In this document: positions 50,851 through 63,600 of the stretch, one piece after another
Layout of the letters: each line of letters begins with the position of its first letter
Position numbering within the stretch: the stretch's first letter is position 1
NCBI GenBank assembly: GCA_013398955.1
Contig: VWPU01009617.1
Span: 88,230 to 152,229 of the forward strand
Direction: 5' to 3'
Source of the DNA: Callaeas wilsoni
Taxonomy: Eukaryota > Chordata > Aves > Passeriformes > Callaeidae
DNA length: 64,000 nt
Position numbers and translations under genes: made by a program
Notes under the pieces: generated by a model
What the model was told of the DNA's origin: nothing
Seen by the model: the letters and a program-made list of their open reading frames with translations, nothing else
Database searches by the model: none

Positions 50851-51454
50851 GCTCCCGTTGGCACGGGCTCTGTCGGGCGCATGGACGGGGATGCACCAAG
50901 CTCCCGTTCGCACGGGGCTCTATCGGGCACATGGACGGGGCTCTGTCGGGCACAGGCCAGGGATGCCCCAAGCTCCCGTTGGCACGGGGCTCTGTCGGCC
51001 ACAGGCCAGGGATGCACCAAGCTCCCGTTCGCACGGGGCTCTATCGGGCACATGGACGGGGCTCTGTCGGGCACAGGCCAGGGATGCCCCAAGCTCCCGT
51101 TGGCACGGGGCTCTGTCGGCCACAGGCCAGGGATGCACCAAGCTCCCGTTCGCACGGGGCTCTATCGGGCACATGGACGGGGCTCTGTCGGGCACAGGCC
51201 AGGGATGCCCCAAGCTCCCGTTGGCACGGGGCTCTGTCGGCCACAGGCCAGGGATGCACCAAGCTCCCGTTCGCACGGGGCTCTATCGGGCACATGGACG
51301 GGGCTCTGTCGGGCACAGGCCAGGGATGCCCCAAGCTCCCGTTGGCACGGGGCTCTGTCGGCCACAGGCCAGGGATGCACCAAGCTCCCGTTCGCACGGG
51401 GCTCTATCGGGCACATGGACGGGGCTCTGTCGGGCACAGGACAGGGATGCACCA
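50851..51454. repeat. GC-rich 121-bp higher-order minisatellite
   Basis: The anchor GATGCACCAAG occurs at 50890, 51011, 51132, 51253 and 51374, giving four full units spaced by exactly 121 bases, then a partial unit to about 51454. A shorter degenerate unit sits at the left (50851-50889). Each unit is composed of a 72-base subunit and a 49-base subunit sharing GATGC(A/C)CCAAGCTCCCGTT (72 = 49 plus a 23-base internal repeat). The plus strand has no stop codon in any frame, so frames of 214-299 codons span the array. The minus strand has one CTA (stop TAG) per unit, which caps its frames at 118 codons. These frames follow from the array's composition and are not called as genes. Units look identical, indicating recent homogenisation. 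Confidence 0.95.
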
Positions 51455-52745
51455 CACGAGGGAGCCGCGGCACGGAGGATTCTACCCAGGGGGTTGGGAT
51501 GAAGCACCAGCTCGCGTTCGGCTCCTCCACGAAACGTGACATTGAAATAATCTTTCACTTAAGTCTGAAAATTGGCCGGCAGAATTTCCTACATGCCATT
51601 TCCTTTTGTGTTCTCCTTAAAAAACATATTTCTGCCTCTTTTACTGTGTAGGCAAGAGCAAAGCTTGGATTCCAGTATAGAAACTATAGAATTAGTACAA
51701 GGAACTCAGGCTATTTTCCATTCTTGCTACTGAATTATGTCCCCTCTTGAAACGTTGTCTTTGAAGGTGTTTGCATTCTCCTATATAATTTAATGTGTTG
51801 TTGCCTATGTAAAGGTGAGCTAAAATATTTTGAAATCCAGACACAAGAAATTAATCTAATTATGCTTGCTGAACAGGATAAAGGTTATACTCACCAAGCA
51901 AATTAATATGTGGAAATATTTCTTAGAAGATCCTCCAGGTATGAAGATTAAGAATTATGAAATATCTAAATGTGGCCCATTCCTACAGAGTTTAATGATA
52001 ACAGGATAAGGCAAATGTAGTAGAAGACTGAACATGGAGAAAATGGTGGTTGCTGAAATATAAACAAAGTAACTTTCCCTCAGCCCTCCTTCACTACAGC
52101 GATTGCATGATTGGAAAAATGCCAAGTGTCTGTTCCGATTCTGCAAAGATAGTTTTACACATTTCAAATGCAGGTCTGTCACAGATTCAGGTAGGCTACA
52201 TGTTCAGTGCTTCCTGACACTTTAACTTGTTTACAGTAAGATATAAAGAAACTCTTCCCTGACTCCACAGGAATTAATAGTATTTACTGTTACTATCTAC
52301 TTGAATCATATAGCAATTAAATCCAATTAATGAGCAATAACAATGGCAGCACAGCTGAACCTTGTACTGTAGAGCAGGTAGCCCCTCTCCTTCCACATTA
52401 TTACAGCTCCAGATCTGTAGGAACACAAGAATGGAGAAAATCTTATTCCTTGCCTGCTACCACAAGGAACCATGTCATATAATCCCTTTTGTAAATGTGT
52501 GGCCCTGTATCTTAAAATGAGTTAGGTGTTTTGTCCCAAGAATTATATGAAGAGCTGCATTACAGACAGGTAAATGCAGTTTATGAGAGTGCTTCTAGGA
52601 TTATTCCTGATTAATTTATACCAAATCTTCTTGTATCAACAATGATTTTGCTGCTTTATGTAGCATTGACTCTTGAGAGCCAGAGGTCATGTCCCACACA
52701 ACCCTTCTTCTGATGAATAATACTCTTTTGTAAGGTAGGATTTTG
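51455..52745. other. Intergenic DNA, no gene recognised
   Basis: The plus-strand frame entering from the minisatellite ends by 51651. After that the DNA is AT-rich with no recognised gene or repeat. Confidence 0.5.
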
Positions 52746-52880
52746 ATGACTGTTTTGCTAATTTTGTTCTTTTGAGTTCATCCATTTTAAAGGTGAGTGA
52801 CCAGAATGATACATAGCATTCCAGATGAGACTCAGAATATTGTCTTACATAACTGCATTCAAGGAAATGGTGTTTTCTGG
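52746..52880 (-). mobile_element. Ancient CR1 piece (degraded)
   Basis: The plus strand reads TTTTGCTAATTTTGTTCTTT, then GTGACCAGAATGATACATAG and CATTCCAGATGAGACTCAG. It resembles the antisense of the CR1 segment 'CACCAGAACTGGACACAGTATTCCAGATGAGGCC'. The match is short and diverged but in the right order. Confidence 0.45.
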
Positions 52881-54997
52881 AGGTGGTTTTTCTGTATAAA
52901 ACATCGCTTTTAGTAGTTACATTTAGAAGTTCAATTTTAAATCATAATCTCTTTAACAAAAGGCTTTATTCCCATCCGTGCAGATTACCTGTTCTACCCT
53001 GTTTTTGCCTAGAGAGTGAACACAGCAAAGCTATAGACAAATATTACAAGTTTCACGTATGACAGAATTTTTCTAATGCTTTTTAACAACAGGTTGAAAA
53101 TTCCCCACCTACCCATAGTTTTGGGGTTTTTTTGCTGCTATTTCTTTTGTTCCTGTAAAGACTGAACATTTACCTGAAAAAATAGGTTGAGTGTTTTTCG
53201 TGGGGAATTTCCTTTTTTGTTTAAGGTAGTCACAGCTTTTTCACCTGTATAGGACAGTTAGCTGCAGGTACAGATATTTGAATGTTTGTGATATTCAGAT
53301 AAATCATAACTTGAAAGACCTGCCTAGAATTAAATTTTTGGTAGAATTCCTGGTTTTGCAAAACAGACACTGGTTCTGTGTCTGTATGAGTGGGGAGTTG
53401 AGTATCATAAGTATTCAAGGGGAGCACATGAGGGGTTACCCAAGTTTATAATTTTAACTATGACATTAAAGGAACTCCCTCATGGCTTTTAGAAGTGTGA
53501 TCAACAAAGAAACTGTAGCATAGGAAAACAAATTTCTTATTTTCAGGGCAGTAACGGGGTCGGCTCAGTTTGATATCACTTTCACCAAATGAAGTGCTTG
53601 TATTACACACACACACGCAGATGGTGCAAATGGAAAAGTTAAATAGGGGAGGAAAGACACTGCCTGGAGGCAGGTGACTTTGTAAGGGATGCAAAAATAA
53701 AGGAAAAGGAACCTGAGGAGGCAGATGAGAAAATGAGACATTGAGAAACATGCAAGCAATTGAGAAGCAGATTTTGATTAAAGATGGGCAAAAATATGTT
53801 GGACAAAGGGGCAATGTAAATGTCTCCAAAAAACCCCATTAATGACAGGGATGAGGGAACACCACACTTTAGAAAAGCATAACATGAAAGAAAAAGCATA
53901 AAGTTGAAGGAGAAAAGTTCGAGTATGAAAAGCTAGTGCTAGTGAAATTCTGTATATTTTGAATAGATAGCCCCTATGGATAATTTAAACAAGTTACAAA
54001 CAGGGTAGAGCAAGGGGTGACAGTTTTTCCCACCATAGAAAAATAAGGCTCTGAACAAATATTTGGAAGCAAGGACATTTCTCACAGAGGAGAGAGATTA
54101 AGTAATTTTTAGGAGGATCCTGTTATAATTAAGCAATATTTTGTCATGCTGGTATTAACAATTTGCTGGATAAAAATGTTTATAAATGCTTTTTTTTTTC
54201 TTTTTACTCCTTGACTTCAAATTGGAGAAGCATTTTAAGACTTCAGTTTATTTCAGGCCCTGCCAAGTTTAACAGTTATCCACCAGACCAGGAGATATAT
54301 TTATGGACAGGGAATGTCTTTTATCATATTCTCCATAAACTGCTCTCTCTTGCAAAGAACAAAACCAGAACAAAAACACGTATACAGGATTTTAATTTTT
54401 TTCCCCCAGAGTTAGCCTGCCCAATTCGGTGTAGGCAAATAGTTTACAACTCTGTAGCCTGGTTCTGTGAACAGTCTCTTGTTCTAAAGTCAATGCAACT
54501 ACTCAAACGAATAAAAATATTGAAATCTTTATGTATATGTTTGCAAGATCAGTTCCTATGCTGATAATGTAATGTGAAAGACAAATTTAAAAAAGAAATT
54601 TAGGAACATTTGGTGGTGTTATGTCAGCAAGTAAATACTAACCATCTGGTCTCTAGATTGCTAATCTATTTCCCCTGATTTTATGGTAGCATGCTTCCTG
54701 TGTCTGCAAGCTTGAGACTACATCATTAAACTTTTGTGTTGATCTTTTTTAGTGTTTTAACAGAAACATTTGAAATACTTTGCCATTTTGGGTGTGAAAT
54801 TTTCTTCCTATGCATAATTTTTCTGGCTGGAAATTTTTCATTCTGCTACAGCTTATTTTAAGGTGTTTATTGAACCACATTTTTAATAAGGATGAATAAT
54901 TTCAGGTATGTTCTTTAAAAAGCAGACCAGTCAACCACAGTGAATGACATCCAGTTATCTAGGGCTGACTAAGATCTCAGTTGGATCCTAGTTAAAA
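52881..54997. other. Intergenic DNA, no gene recognised
   Basis: AT-rich DNA with a short (AC)n run near 53603-53616. Minus-strand frames at 53.46-53.9 kb overlap in three phases, contain no known domain, and are treated as chance. The plus frame at 54163-54564 (133 codons) likewise resembles nothing I know. Confidence 0.5.
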
Positions 54998-56560
54998 GTG
55001 ATGTCAGAATCACACAGTACCAGGTTGGAAGGGACCCTGGTCCAGCCTTTCTTGGCTTTCTTTGCTGCAGCAGCAGCACCCTGGTCACTCAAACTGAGCT
55101 TGCTGTCTACCAGGACCCTCAGCTCCCTTGCCACAGAGCTGCTCCCCAGCCAGACAGATCCCCACCTCTGCTGCACTCCTGGATTGTATTTTCCTAGGTG
55201 GAAATACAATTCTTGTCCTTGTGGAACTTCATACAGTTCTTGGTAGCCCACTCTTCCAGTCTATCCAGGTCTTCCTGCAGGGTGGCTCTCCCTCCCAAAG
55301 TGTCCATTTTCCCCTCAGCTTGGTATTATCAGCAAACTTCATCAGGATACACTTTATCCTACCCTCCATCTCACTTCTGAAGATATTAAACAGATGTGGA
55401 CCCAATACTGATCTCTGGGGGACCCCACTTGTCACAGGCTGCCAGTTTGAAAAGGAGCTATTTACCACCATCCTCTGGCTGTGTCTGGGTAGCCAGTTCC
55501 CCATCCACCGAATGGACCACTTGCCTAGATCCTAATGCATCCATTTCTTTAGGAGGAGTCTCGGGGAAAGCATATCGAAAGCCTTGGGGACAAAGTCCAT
55601 TGCTCACCCTGCATCAACAGAGCAGGTCATTGTGTTGTCAGAAGGTGATCGGGTTTGTCAAGCATGACTTGCCTTTGGTGAATCCCTGCTGGCTTTTCCC
55701 AATCATGTGCTTCATTTGACTTGTGATAGCACCCAGGAGAATTTGTTCCCCAACCTTCCCAGAGAATGGAGTAAAACTGACAGGCCTGTAATGTCCTGGA
55801 TGCTCCTTTAAGCCTTTCTTGTAGATGGGATGACATTAGCCTACTTCCAGTCTCCTGGGACATCCCCTGATCTCCACAACTTCTCCAACATTATGGAGAG
55901 CATCCCTGAAATGACATCAGCCAGCTCTCAAAACCCCTGGATGTGTAACACCAGGACTCATCAATTCGTAGGGGTCAGGCTCCTGTAATAGCTCACAGAC
56001 CAGCTGTTCTTTCACTGATGGTGTTTGTCGGTGTTTGTATAAACCTGGATTTTTGATCCCAGGACCTGGGGCCCAACAGTGCTGGTGAAGACACAGCTGA
56101 AGAATGTGTTGAGAACCTCCGCCTTTTCAGCATTGTGGGTGACTAATTCACCTCTGCTGCTTCCAGTATTTCCTTCTCCTTGTTGTTTACGTACCCGAAG
56201 AACCCCTTCTTGTCTTTTTTGACCTCTCTGGCCAATTTCAATTCGAGCTGAGCTTTTGCTTTTCTAACTGCATCTGCTCAACCTGGCAATGCCCTTGTAG
56301 TTCTCAATGGGATTTTTCATCTCTGGTATGCTTCTCTTTTGGTTCTGAGCAGACTCAAAAGCTCACATTTAAGCCAAGGGAGTCTCTTATCCCACCAACT
56401 TTCCTTACCTTTAAGGGCATGAACTGGTTTTGTGCTTCCGGGAGAGCGTCCTTGAAAAACTGACAGCACTCACAAGTTCCTTCATCTTCCACAGAAGCTT
56501 CCCAGGGAATCTATCCCAATTGAGCTCAGAGTGAGCTAAAATTCTTGACTGTATGTTGTT
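54998..56560 (-). mobile_element. Long CR1 LINE fragment (about 1.5 kb)
   Basis: This is the longest CR1 in the window. The 3' end is at about 55000-55030 (plus strand CAGAATCACACAGTACCAGG then TTGGAAGGGACCCTGGTCCA). Minus-strand translation shows ARELRVLVDSKLSLSDQ near the C-terminus. The plus strand then shows the antisense of the conserved untranslated and coding segments: GATCTCTGGGGGACCCCACT near 55411, TGACTTGCCTTTGGTGAATC near 55666 and CAGGCCTGTAATGTCCTGGA near 55782. The most 5' recognisable part, around 56180-56300, reads TTGACCTCTCTGGCCAATTT and matches CR1 antisense. Frameshifts and stops show it is inactive. The 5' boundary is approximate. Confidence 0.9.
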
Positions 56561-59500
56561 ACCTTATGGGTAAGTTTTGGATTGCTATGCATTGCAAGAA
56601 AAAAAAAATGAATTGGTGCATACCATTAAAGGTATAAAATCTCCAACAGACTGAAATGTTGAGAAGCACTTATCACAGCTTGAGGAAGGCTTGTTTCACT
56701 GAGGGAAGCTATAGGAACATCAATTTTCTATGAACTGCAAAGTAAACATATTTAGAAAATTAATTAAAACTACTTAAAAAACTCTCCACGATCCTCATTC
56801 TTCTCCCTAGAGGTTTAACTATAATTTATCTTTAATTCAATATAATCAGATCAAATGCAATCTCTTTTATGAATGCATAAAACCTTGCCCACATGAACTT
56901 ATGTTAACTATGATGCCTATGCTTTCTTTAAACTTACATGAGTAAGGTTTTATCTTTCCTTTTCATTTAACTTAGAACTTCACTAAATGAAGATGAAATA
57001 CACCAATGTTAAATCTTTAACAAAACTAACTGTCCACGTAGGATTTAAATCTACATCTATTCAAGGATCTAAGCCTATTTAGAGCTAGTTCACATTGGTT
57101 AACATTCAGTAAAAAAATGAGACTGAATTTTGCCACTGTTGAAATGGCATAATACAGATTATACCAGAAATGATGCACTTGTTTTGTCTCTCCTTGCTGC
57201 CAAGATATTCTTGTGATTTGGTTTGTGCATTCTCATGAGAATAATCCATGGCCTTATTTTAGGAAGCTAGTTAAGAAAGGTATACTGTACACTGAAGAAC
57301 TTTATTCTTAAGCAGACTTCCCTTCTGTGAGATTACCTTGCAACATCCCACATGCATCATGGTTTGCTTGCAGAAGGGTACCAGCATCTTCAGCTGACAG
57401 CCCTGCGCTGAAACACCAGGAGCCAGCTACAGCTGTGCCTCTGAATCTCTTAGCTGGAGACACAGCAAAGTCTTGGCATCCCATCTTGCCCACTCCAAAT
57501 GAAAAGGAAGTACATTTGGTGTGTAAGCTATGTGGCTGAAGTCTACTATTAAGAAAAATATATCTTATGAAAAATGCATAAGCTAATTTTCTATTTCAGA
57601 TGAAATTAAGATGTTATGCTAGGCAATAACTTGGAGGATGCCAGTAATCAAGGAAATAATGTGAGAATGCTTATGGAAGACCAGCCAGAACCACCAGGAC
57701 TTTAGCAAGAAGTGCCTGGATCACCTGGCTCATGCAAGTCACCAGAGATGTTGTATCCTTAAAAAGGTGAAAGAGGAAGTAGGCTGCCACAGGTTGAAAT
57801 AAGGAATCCATCAACATTCAACTTTTACCATGGGACTGATATTTTAGTAGGAGGCAAGACCTTAACCTAGTTCTGAGAGGAACTTAAGAAGCCATGGTGA
57901 AGGTACTGAGAAGAGTTCCACACATGCTGTCAAGGCCAAAATGACTCTTGACAAATGAACTTTCATTTCAGAAGGTCATTTAGAATAATTGTAAGTCTAG
58001 TCTTAGAGGAAACCAAAGTTTTGGTGGAGCACAAAATAATTATTCTCCTTTATGTAAGTATATCTCAGTGCATTTTATATGAGTTTAATTGCTGAAGTTA
58101 TACAAATAATCATGATGGTTTTTACTTGGAATGCACAAGTATCTTCTAATTTAATTTAAAAGCCATTTAGAATCTAGTTATGAGGTGGGGGAGATGAAGT
58201 CAGTCTGAGCTAAAGCAGATTTGAGAGCCAGGGCAGATCTTGTCATTGTGTGTTGTTAGGAATGGGTGCTATTCATACCAAAACCACCATTGCCAAGGTG
58301 GACCTAAATGTCACTGCAGTCATGGCATGTCTTGTCAGCTGGCCTTCAGGAGAAGAGATTACCACAAGCAGAGGTGTGTCTCTGGCAGGTATTGTAAAGA
58401 CAGACTGAACTTGGTCCAAAAGGACTTTCTGTCCTCTCCAAAGTTTGGAAGCAAAAAGCTCGGATGAGGAAACGGAAGAATGCTTGGACTTGACTTTGCC
58501 ACATACTGAGTGGAGCAAGGTAAAATGTGTTCTCTTATTCCTGGGTTAACTGCTAGGAGTAGAGGATCCCTCCTCCTCACTTTAATGCTGCACAGTTTGT
58601 CCTGGAGCCAGGGTCTTTTATCAGGAGAATTATGTTAAATAGGAATATGCAAAGTTGGCTTCTCTGTCTTATCACTCATGTCACCAATAAGTGCCTCGGG
58701 CTCTTATTTTTGCTCAGTTTCTTTTCATGTAATCATCTGTGAAGATGGAGAATTCTCAGCGTGTTTTTCCTGAGGTTTAGGGATATGAGGGGCATTTTTA
58801 GACTGCCGTTTGTACCTCATCACTTAGGATGTGTGGTTAGTGATAACTCAGCCAGCAGAGTCCTGATGTGTCACCCTTGTATGGTGCATGAACCTGCGAG
58901 TCATACTGGAAATGGCTTCAAAGAGGAAAAATGGGGGAGACGAGTAGAGAACTGGAAGATATCATGCATGATCCTAATTTAGCTTGCTGTTGAGATGCAG
59001 GGATAGAGCTTGCTCGCTCTGTGACTATTGCAGAATAAGACAATAATGACTTTTTTGGCATGGTACTTGGAGCCACGAGGAATACCTCCCTGAGATATCC
59101 CTTTTCCTTACAGCACCAAAAATACATAGTACTTCTTCAGAACATGTAAATTCAGCTGCTGGATGATACGCATTTTTAAGCCAAATGGAACTGAAGACAC
59201 TCTGCTTAAATGAGCCCAATGGGACAAGAGACACAGCTTCAATGGAGCCACAAAGCCATGGCAGGTTAATTAGTCAGGCAATTTTGAATTAGAAAATTAA
59301 AGCTTCAAGGCTTAAAGACCAAATAAACAAACAAAACCAACAATCCCTTTGGAAAAATAAAAAAGGGGAAGAAATACACTAGAATTTTTTTTTATTTTGG
59401 TGTTCGTTTTTTAACAATATTAGAAGGCGTCCATGACAAAATGTGAAATTAAAAATTTACACTCATTTAGGCTCAGAAAGGCATTTATCAGGAACTGAGG

Positions 59501-62500
59501 AATTTTGGGTATAAACTCCTTGCACACAAGAAATACTGGGGTTGAAGTTTCTCTGCTTTCACTGATACAAGTAAGGCCAAACTCAATTCTTGGGTTTCCA
59601 GCTCTTGACAGAAGTGTATTAAGTATCCTTGTGTCCTGAAAGTAGATGTTTTAGCAGAAGTTTTGGTTCTATATATTAGAGTTGTTCATCAGCACTGAAG
59701 GTTTAACATGACAGAAGTTAAGGAAAGAAAAATTGACATCAGTGAGCACTACTTTGTGTTTCCAGTTTTTGACTACAGCAAAATGTTTCATTTGAACTTT
59801 TAGTGAATTTGGGAGAATAAATACAGCACATTCTATTGTAGGGGAATTAATTTTCTTAGGATATTAAATAATTATATTTACATTGCTGTGCTTTCCAAAG
59901 GTGCAGTCAGGACCATGGCCTGGCTGTGCCTGTTTTCACACACAAAAAATGTTTCCAGACAGTTTACCATCCAAGCTCTCAATTTTGCAAATGGCACCAT
60001 TCACACATTTAAGTGCACAAAAGAACCTTTCCACAAAAAAATCTATTTAAATATATTTTAATGTTTAATTAAATACAGTAGGTAATGACACAATTACAAA
60101 GCCAAGTAGATGCACAAGGATCAATCCTTTTAACCCTAAATAGGATTTGGGAGGATATGTCCTCTATTGGCCAGTCAAGATTTAACAGGATCAGTATCCA
60201 TCCCCCTTTATTTCTACTACTTCACAGCTCCTTGTAAGGGTTTTTTTGTACATCAGTATGCAAGCATGGGAAACACCATCATCCAGACCAAAACACATTT
60301 ATACAAAAATATTTTCTTCCATTTCCCACTGCCAAGAACGTCCCACACCAGGTAGAAAACAATGTTAAAAATAAAGGGAAAGGTATTTCTATATATGAGA
60401 TCAACTAGTAAACCAAGGGAGATCCTGATGGCTGTGTGTTCATACAGTCCTCAATGTATAAAACATGATCTTTGCTGAGCCTGTAAACTGGCTGGTTAAC
60501 AGAAGGTGGACGAGCTTTTAGAATTGAAAAATAAGTTCTAGAACAATGATTTTGCTCCCAGCTATGTATTAACCGGCCAACACAAGCTAACTACAATGTA
60601 TACAATACATAGTCTTCCCTGCTGTTCAGAACAAAATCAAGCTAGGAAAGTTGGAATCACATTTGTAAACTGAACAAGCATTTCGTACTGACAATCATGT
60701 ACAATTTTATTATTTTAAACAGGTTAAAAATATTAAATGATAAAAGTGACATATATGTGAGGATTTTTCTGTATGTCTAAAAGCCTTTCTGGACCAACCA
60801 ACACTTCCATTCCTTTAACTAAGGTAATTAAACAATGGTAATTAAAACCACAGACTTTGCATCAGATGCTGGACTGTGTTTATTTTCTGACTTCTCATCT
60901 GGTGTTTGTGACAGCAGTAATCACACTCCATTACAGGATGCATTGTAAACCTCTCCAGATGAAACCTGACAAGCTGTTTTGTGACAGCCACCCTTGGTGT
61001 GATTGAGATGTCTGTATGCCCAACATTAAGCTACTTAGCCTTATAAGCCGAAGCTTTTCCAGCCCCAAAGCCACAAATCCTTATCACTTTGTTTCACACT
61101 CTTTCTTCCTTTATTGTCTCCAACAGTGGCGAAAACAGTAAGTTACAGCTGAGACCCTGTGTGGATTTTTGAGGGGCCATTAATCACCTTGTTCCAGATT
61201 AGAACATAAAGTCTTAATCATTTCCAAAAGCACTGGGGCAAAGCACTAAATTCATTCTGGATGAGTTGGATTTTTCTGGCTGCAAGTAGAGTACGTGAGC
61301 ACACCTGTTGGCACGTCAGTCTTCAGTTCTCACTTCTTCCTTCCTGAGTATTACAGACATAGGAAATGCTGCTGTATTACAAAATAGCCTTCTGTGAAGC
61401 CAGACTAATGACATGCTCCTGTGCTATTACAAAAGTCCCAGGAATTCTGTTGGCTATCACAAATACAACAGGTTCATTATATTTGGAAGGGGTAATCTGA
61501 CACTGTCATGGAGTAATTAGTTTATAGTTCGCAGATGCTGATTGTGCTTTTTAGCATCCCTCCTCTTCGAAATAAAATAAAGCATAATTCCTGTGTATTA
61601 GCTCCATAAAGACGCAGTGGGAGACCTGCAGTTACCTCTGTGGGATACTTACAATTCCCCTTTACTTGTCACTTTCCAAGAGATTTTCTTCAGTTACATC
61701 TGTTTACAAGGTCAGACTGAAATACATTGATCAATTTTCCATTCTGTAGGCAAGGAGGTTGTGCAAGTCAGTCCTAGATCTGTTGGGGTAACACAGCAAC
61801 AGTAGTGGCAAAAGACATAAAATCTTGACAATCTCATGTGGAAGCTGGAAATAATTGGGCTATTAAGGGATGGCAACCCAAACCAACACCTTTGATTTGT
61901 GGAATGCAATTCTTTGCCTGTGACACCTTCCCAGTCAAAAGGATAAAGAATTATAGCTTCTCTGGGCAAATTTAAATCACTAGAGTATTTTTTAAAATTA
62001 CTGTACCTCACCTGAAAGAATCAACCATGAAATTTAAAATCAACCCCTCAATTTTTTTCCTTATGTTTTGAATTTTTAGCCTCCCTAAGGAATTAATAAT
62101 TACTTTTATGGGACACAGTACATCTGAAGAAGTTTGGAAGTCTGTTACACTGATCTGCCATGATGTCTTCTGGGAGGATGAGAAAAAGACATAATGCTTA
62201 CTTTATTTGGTTATTTTTCCTTTCAGAAGCTTGTCCCGTAAAACTGAATGAGAGAGATAGCAAAACTGGGATCTAGGTCAATCTGAAATGTCTCAGATTG
62301 GAAGAAATCTCCTTGAGATGGATTGACAAAGAAAAAAACCCAGCAGAATGAGAAGGTGAAGGCCACAGTAGAGGAGAAGGATCCTCTGTTTTTCCAAAGA
62401 GCTTTTTCCTTTGCCCTGTGTTTTTGTTTTTCTTGAAGACTCTGGTATACTGTAAGCATTCAGCTTGGGGAGGAGATATTAAGAAACAATTTCCTAGACT

Positions 62501-63070
62501 GAAGAGAAATGAGACAAATTACTGAAGTTAAACCACTAAGCCACAGTATTAAAATTTAGAAGCTGTCTTACAGACATAACAGCAACAGTGAGTTTTGGGA
62601 TAGATATCCCACTGTGGGGACTGGGAAAAAACCCAACAAAACCCCAGAAAAAGGTAAGAATTCTCCTTCAACTTGTGCCTGGTAGGTTCAGCGTCAGGTT
62701 TCCTGTGCACAGAGAAATAAAATTAAATACACCGCATAAAAAGGATTTCTACAAGTACATGTTAACAATTAAAGATCACATTCTTGTGCTAAGATTATAA
62801 AATCTTTTCAAGTTCTGTAGGAAAGTCAAAGAGATTTGGTTAATTCTTTCCTTTTTTCTGACTCTTATATTCCTTACGAATTTCTCAACCGGTGTTAACT
62901 TTTTTCCCCCTCTTCCCATTTAAAATAAGGGCTAACAGTGTTGCCCTCTGAAGCGAAGAGCTGTCCCCGGTGTATTTTGAGCACTTGCTGCCTGTGCCCT
63001 GCCCCACCCGGGCGGCAAAACTCCCCCTTCGCACAGACGCTTTGCCCTTCGGGTGCTTAACTACTACCGA
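56561..63070. other. Intergenic DNA between the CR1 and the CpG-island promoter, no gene recognised
   Basis: AT-rich with few features. Frames up to 99 codons (for example minus 61712-62011) have no recognisable domain. No tRNA, LTR or young LINE is recognised. Confidence 0.5.
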
Positions 63071-63073
63071 GCG

Positions 63074-63130
63074 CCTCACCTACCTCCTCAGCCTCACCTA
63101 CCTCCTCAGCCTCACCTACCTCCTCAGCCT
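63074..63130. repeat. 18-bp tandem repeat, three units
   Basis: CCTCACCTACCTCCTCAG is repeated exactly three times (63074-63127), then CCT. Translated it gives repeated PP-rich pieces (HLPPQP), but it lies at the upstream edge of the CpG island and is probably regulatory flank or neutral. Confidence 0.92.
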
Positions 63131-63467
63131 CCCCGGATAAAAGGCAGTGCCACCCCGCTCCCTCCCACTTGTACTTTTACCTTGCGCGGTCTGTCTCGCT
63201 TTATTCCCGGGCTTCAAAGGCGCGGCACACCTGTCTGAGGCACCTCCGAGCGCCTCCCTGACCCACCTGCGCTCCCGAGCCGCGGGCTGTCAGTGCCTCC
63301 CCGCGCACCGTCCGGGGCTCCGGGCTGCGCTCTGCTCCCCGGCTCCGCGGGGCCGGACGCGCCGTGCCCGCGGTGCGAGGCCGAGGCCGAGCCCCGAGCC
63401 CCGGGTCCCGGGTCCCGCTCCCGCCCGGAGCCGCTCCCAGCCCCGTTCGAACGGCCGCCGCCAGCCC

Positions 63468-63479
63468 GCGCCTGCGCAC
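63468..63479. promoter_or_regulatory. NRF1 binding motif
   Basis: GCGCCTGCGCAC is a close match to the NRF1 palindrome (TGCGCATGCGC type), in the core of the CpG island. Confidence 0.6.
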
Positions 63480-63533
63480 TGCCCGCCCCGCCGGAGCCCA
63501 GGGCGAGGCGAGGCGGCTCGGGGAGACCAGCGA

Positions 63534-63558
63534 ACTACGCGCCCCGTCATGCCTCGCG
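63534..63558 (+). promoter_or_regulatory. ZNF143/THAP11-type motif (SBS)
   Basis: ACTACGCGCCCCGTCATGCC followed by TCGCG matches the long ZNF143/Staf consensus ACTACAAYTCCCAGMATGC plus the trailing GCG. The ACTAC, CCC and ATGC cores are kept. Such sites cluster in promoters close to the start of transcription. Confidence 0.6.
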
Positions 63559-63600
63559 CGGCCCGCTCCCCACGGCCGGAGTGAGCTGGCCGCTCGCAGG

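Noticed and set aside
50851..51454. CRISPR-like array
   Set aside because: Units are contiguous and identical with no unique spacers, and the window is vertebrate; it is a minisatellite.
50745..51651. Repetitive proteins of 214-299 residues on the plus strand and 118-126 on the minus strand
   Set aside because: They run through the 121-bp minisatellite in every phase at once. The unit simply lacks stop codons on one strand and has one per unit on the other, and no start context, splice pattern or codon-selection signal supports a gene.
63440..63455. tRNA B-box-like GTTCGAAC
   Set aside because: There is no A-box or cloverleaf at the right distance; it is a palindromic word in GC-rich DNA.
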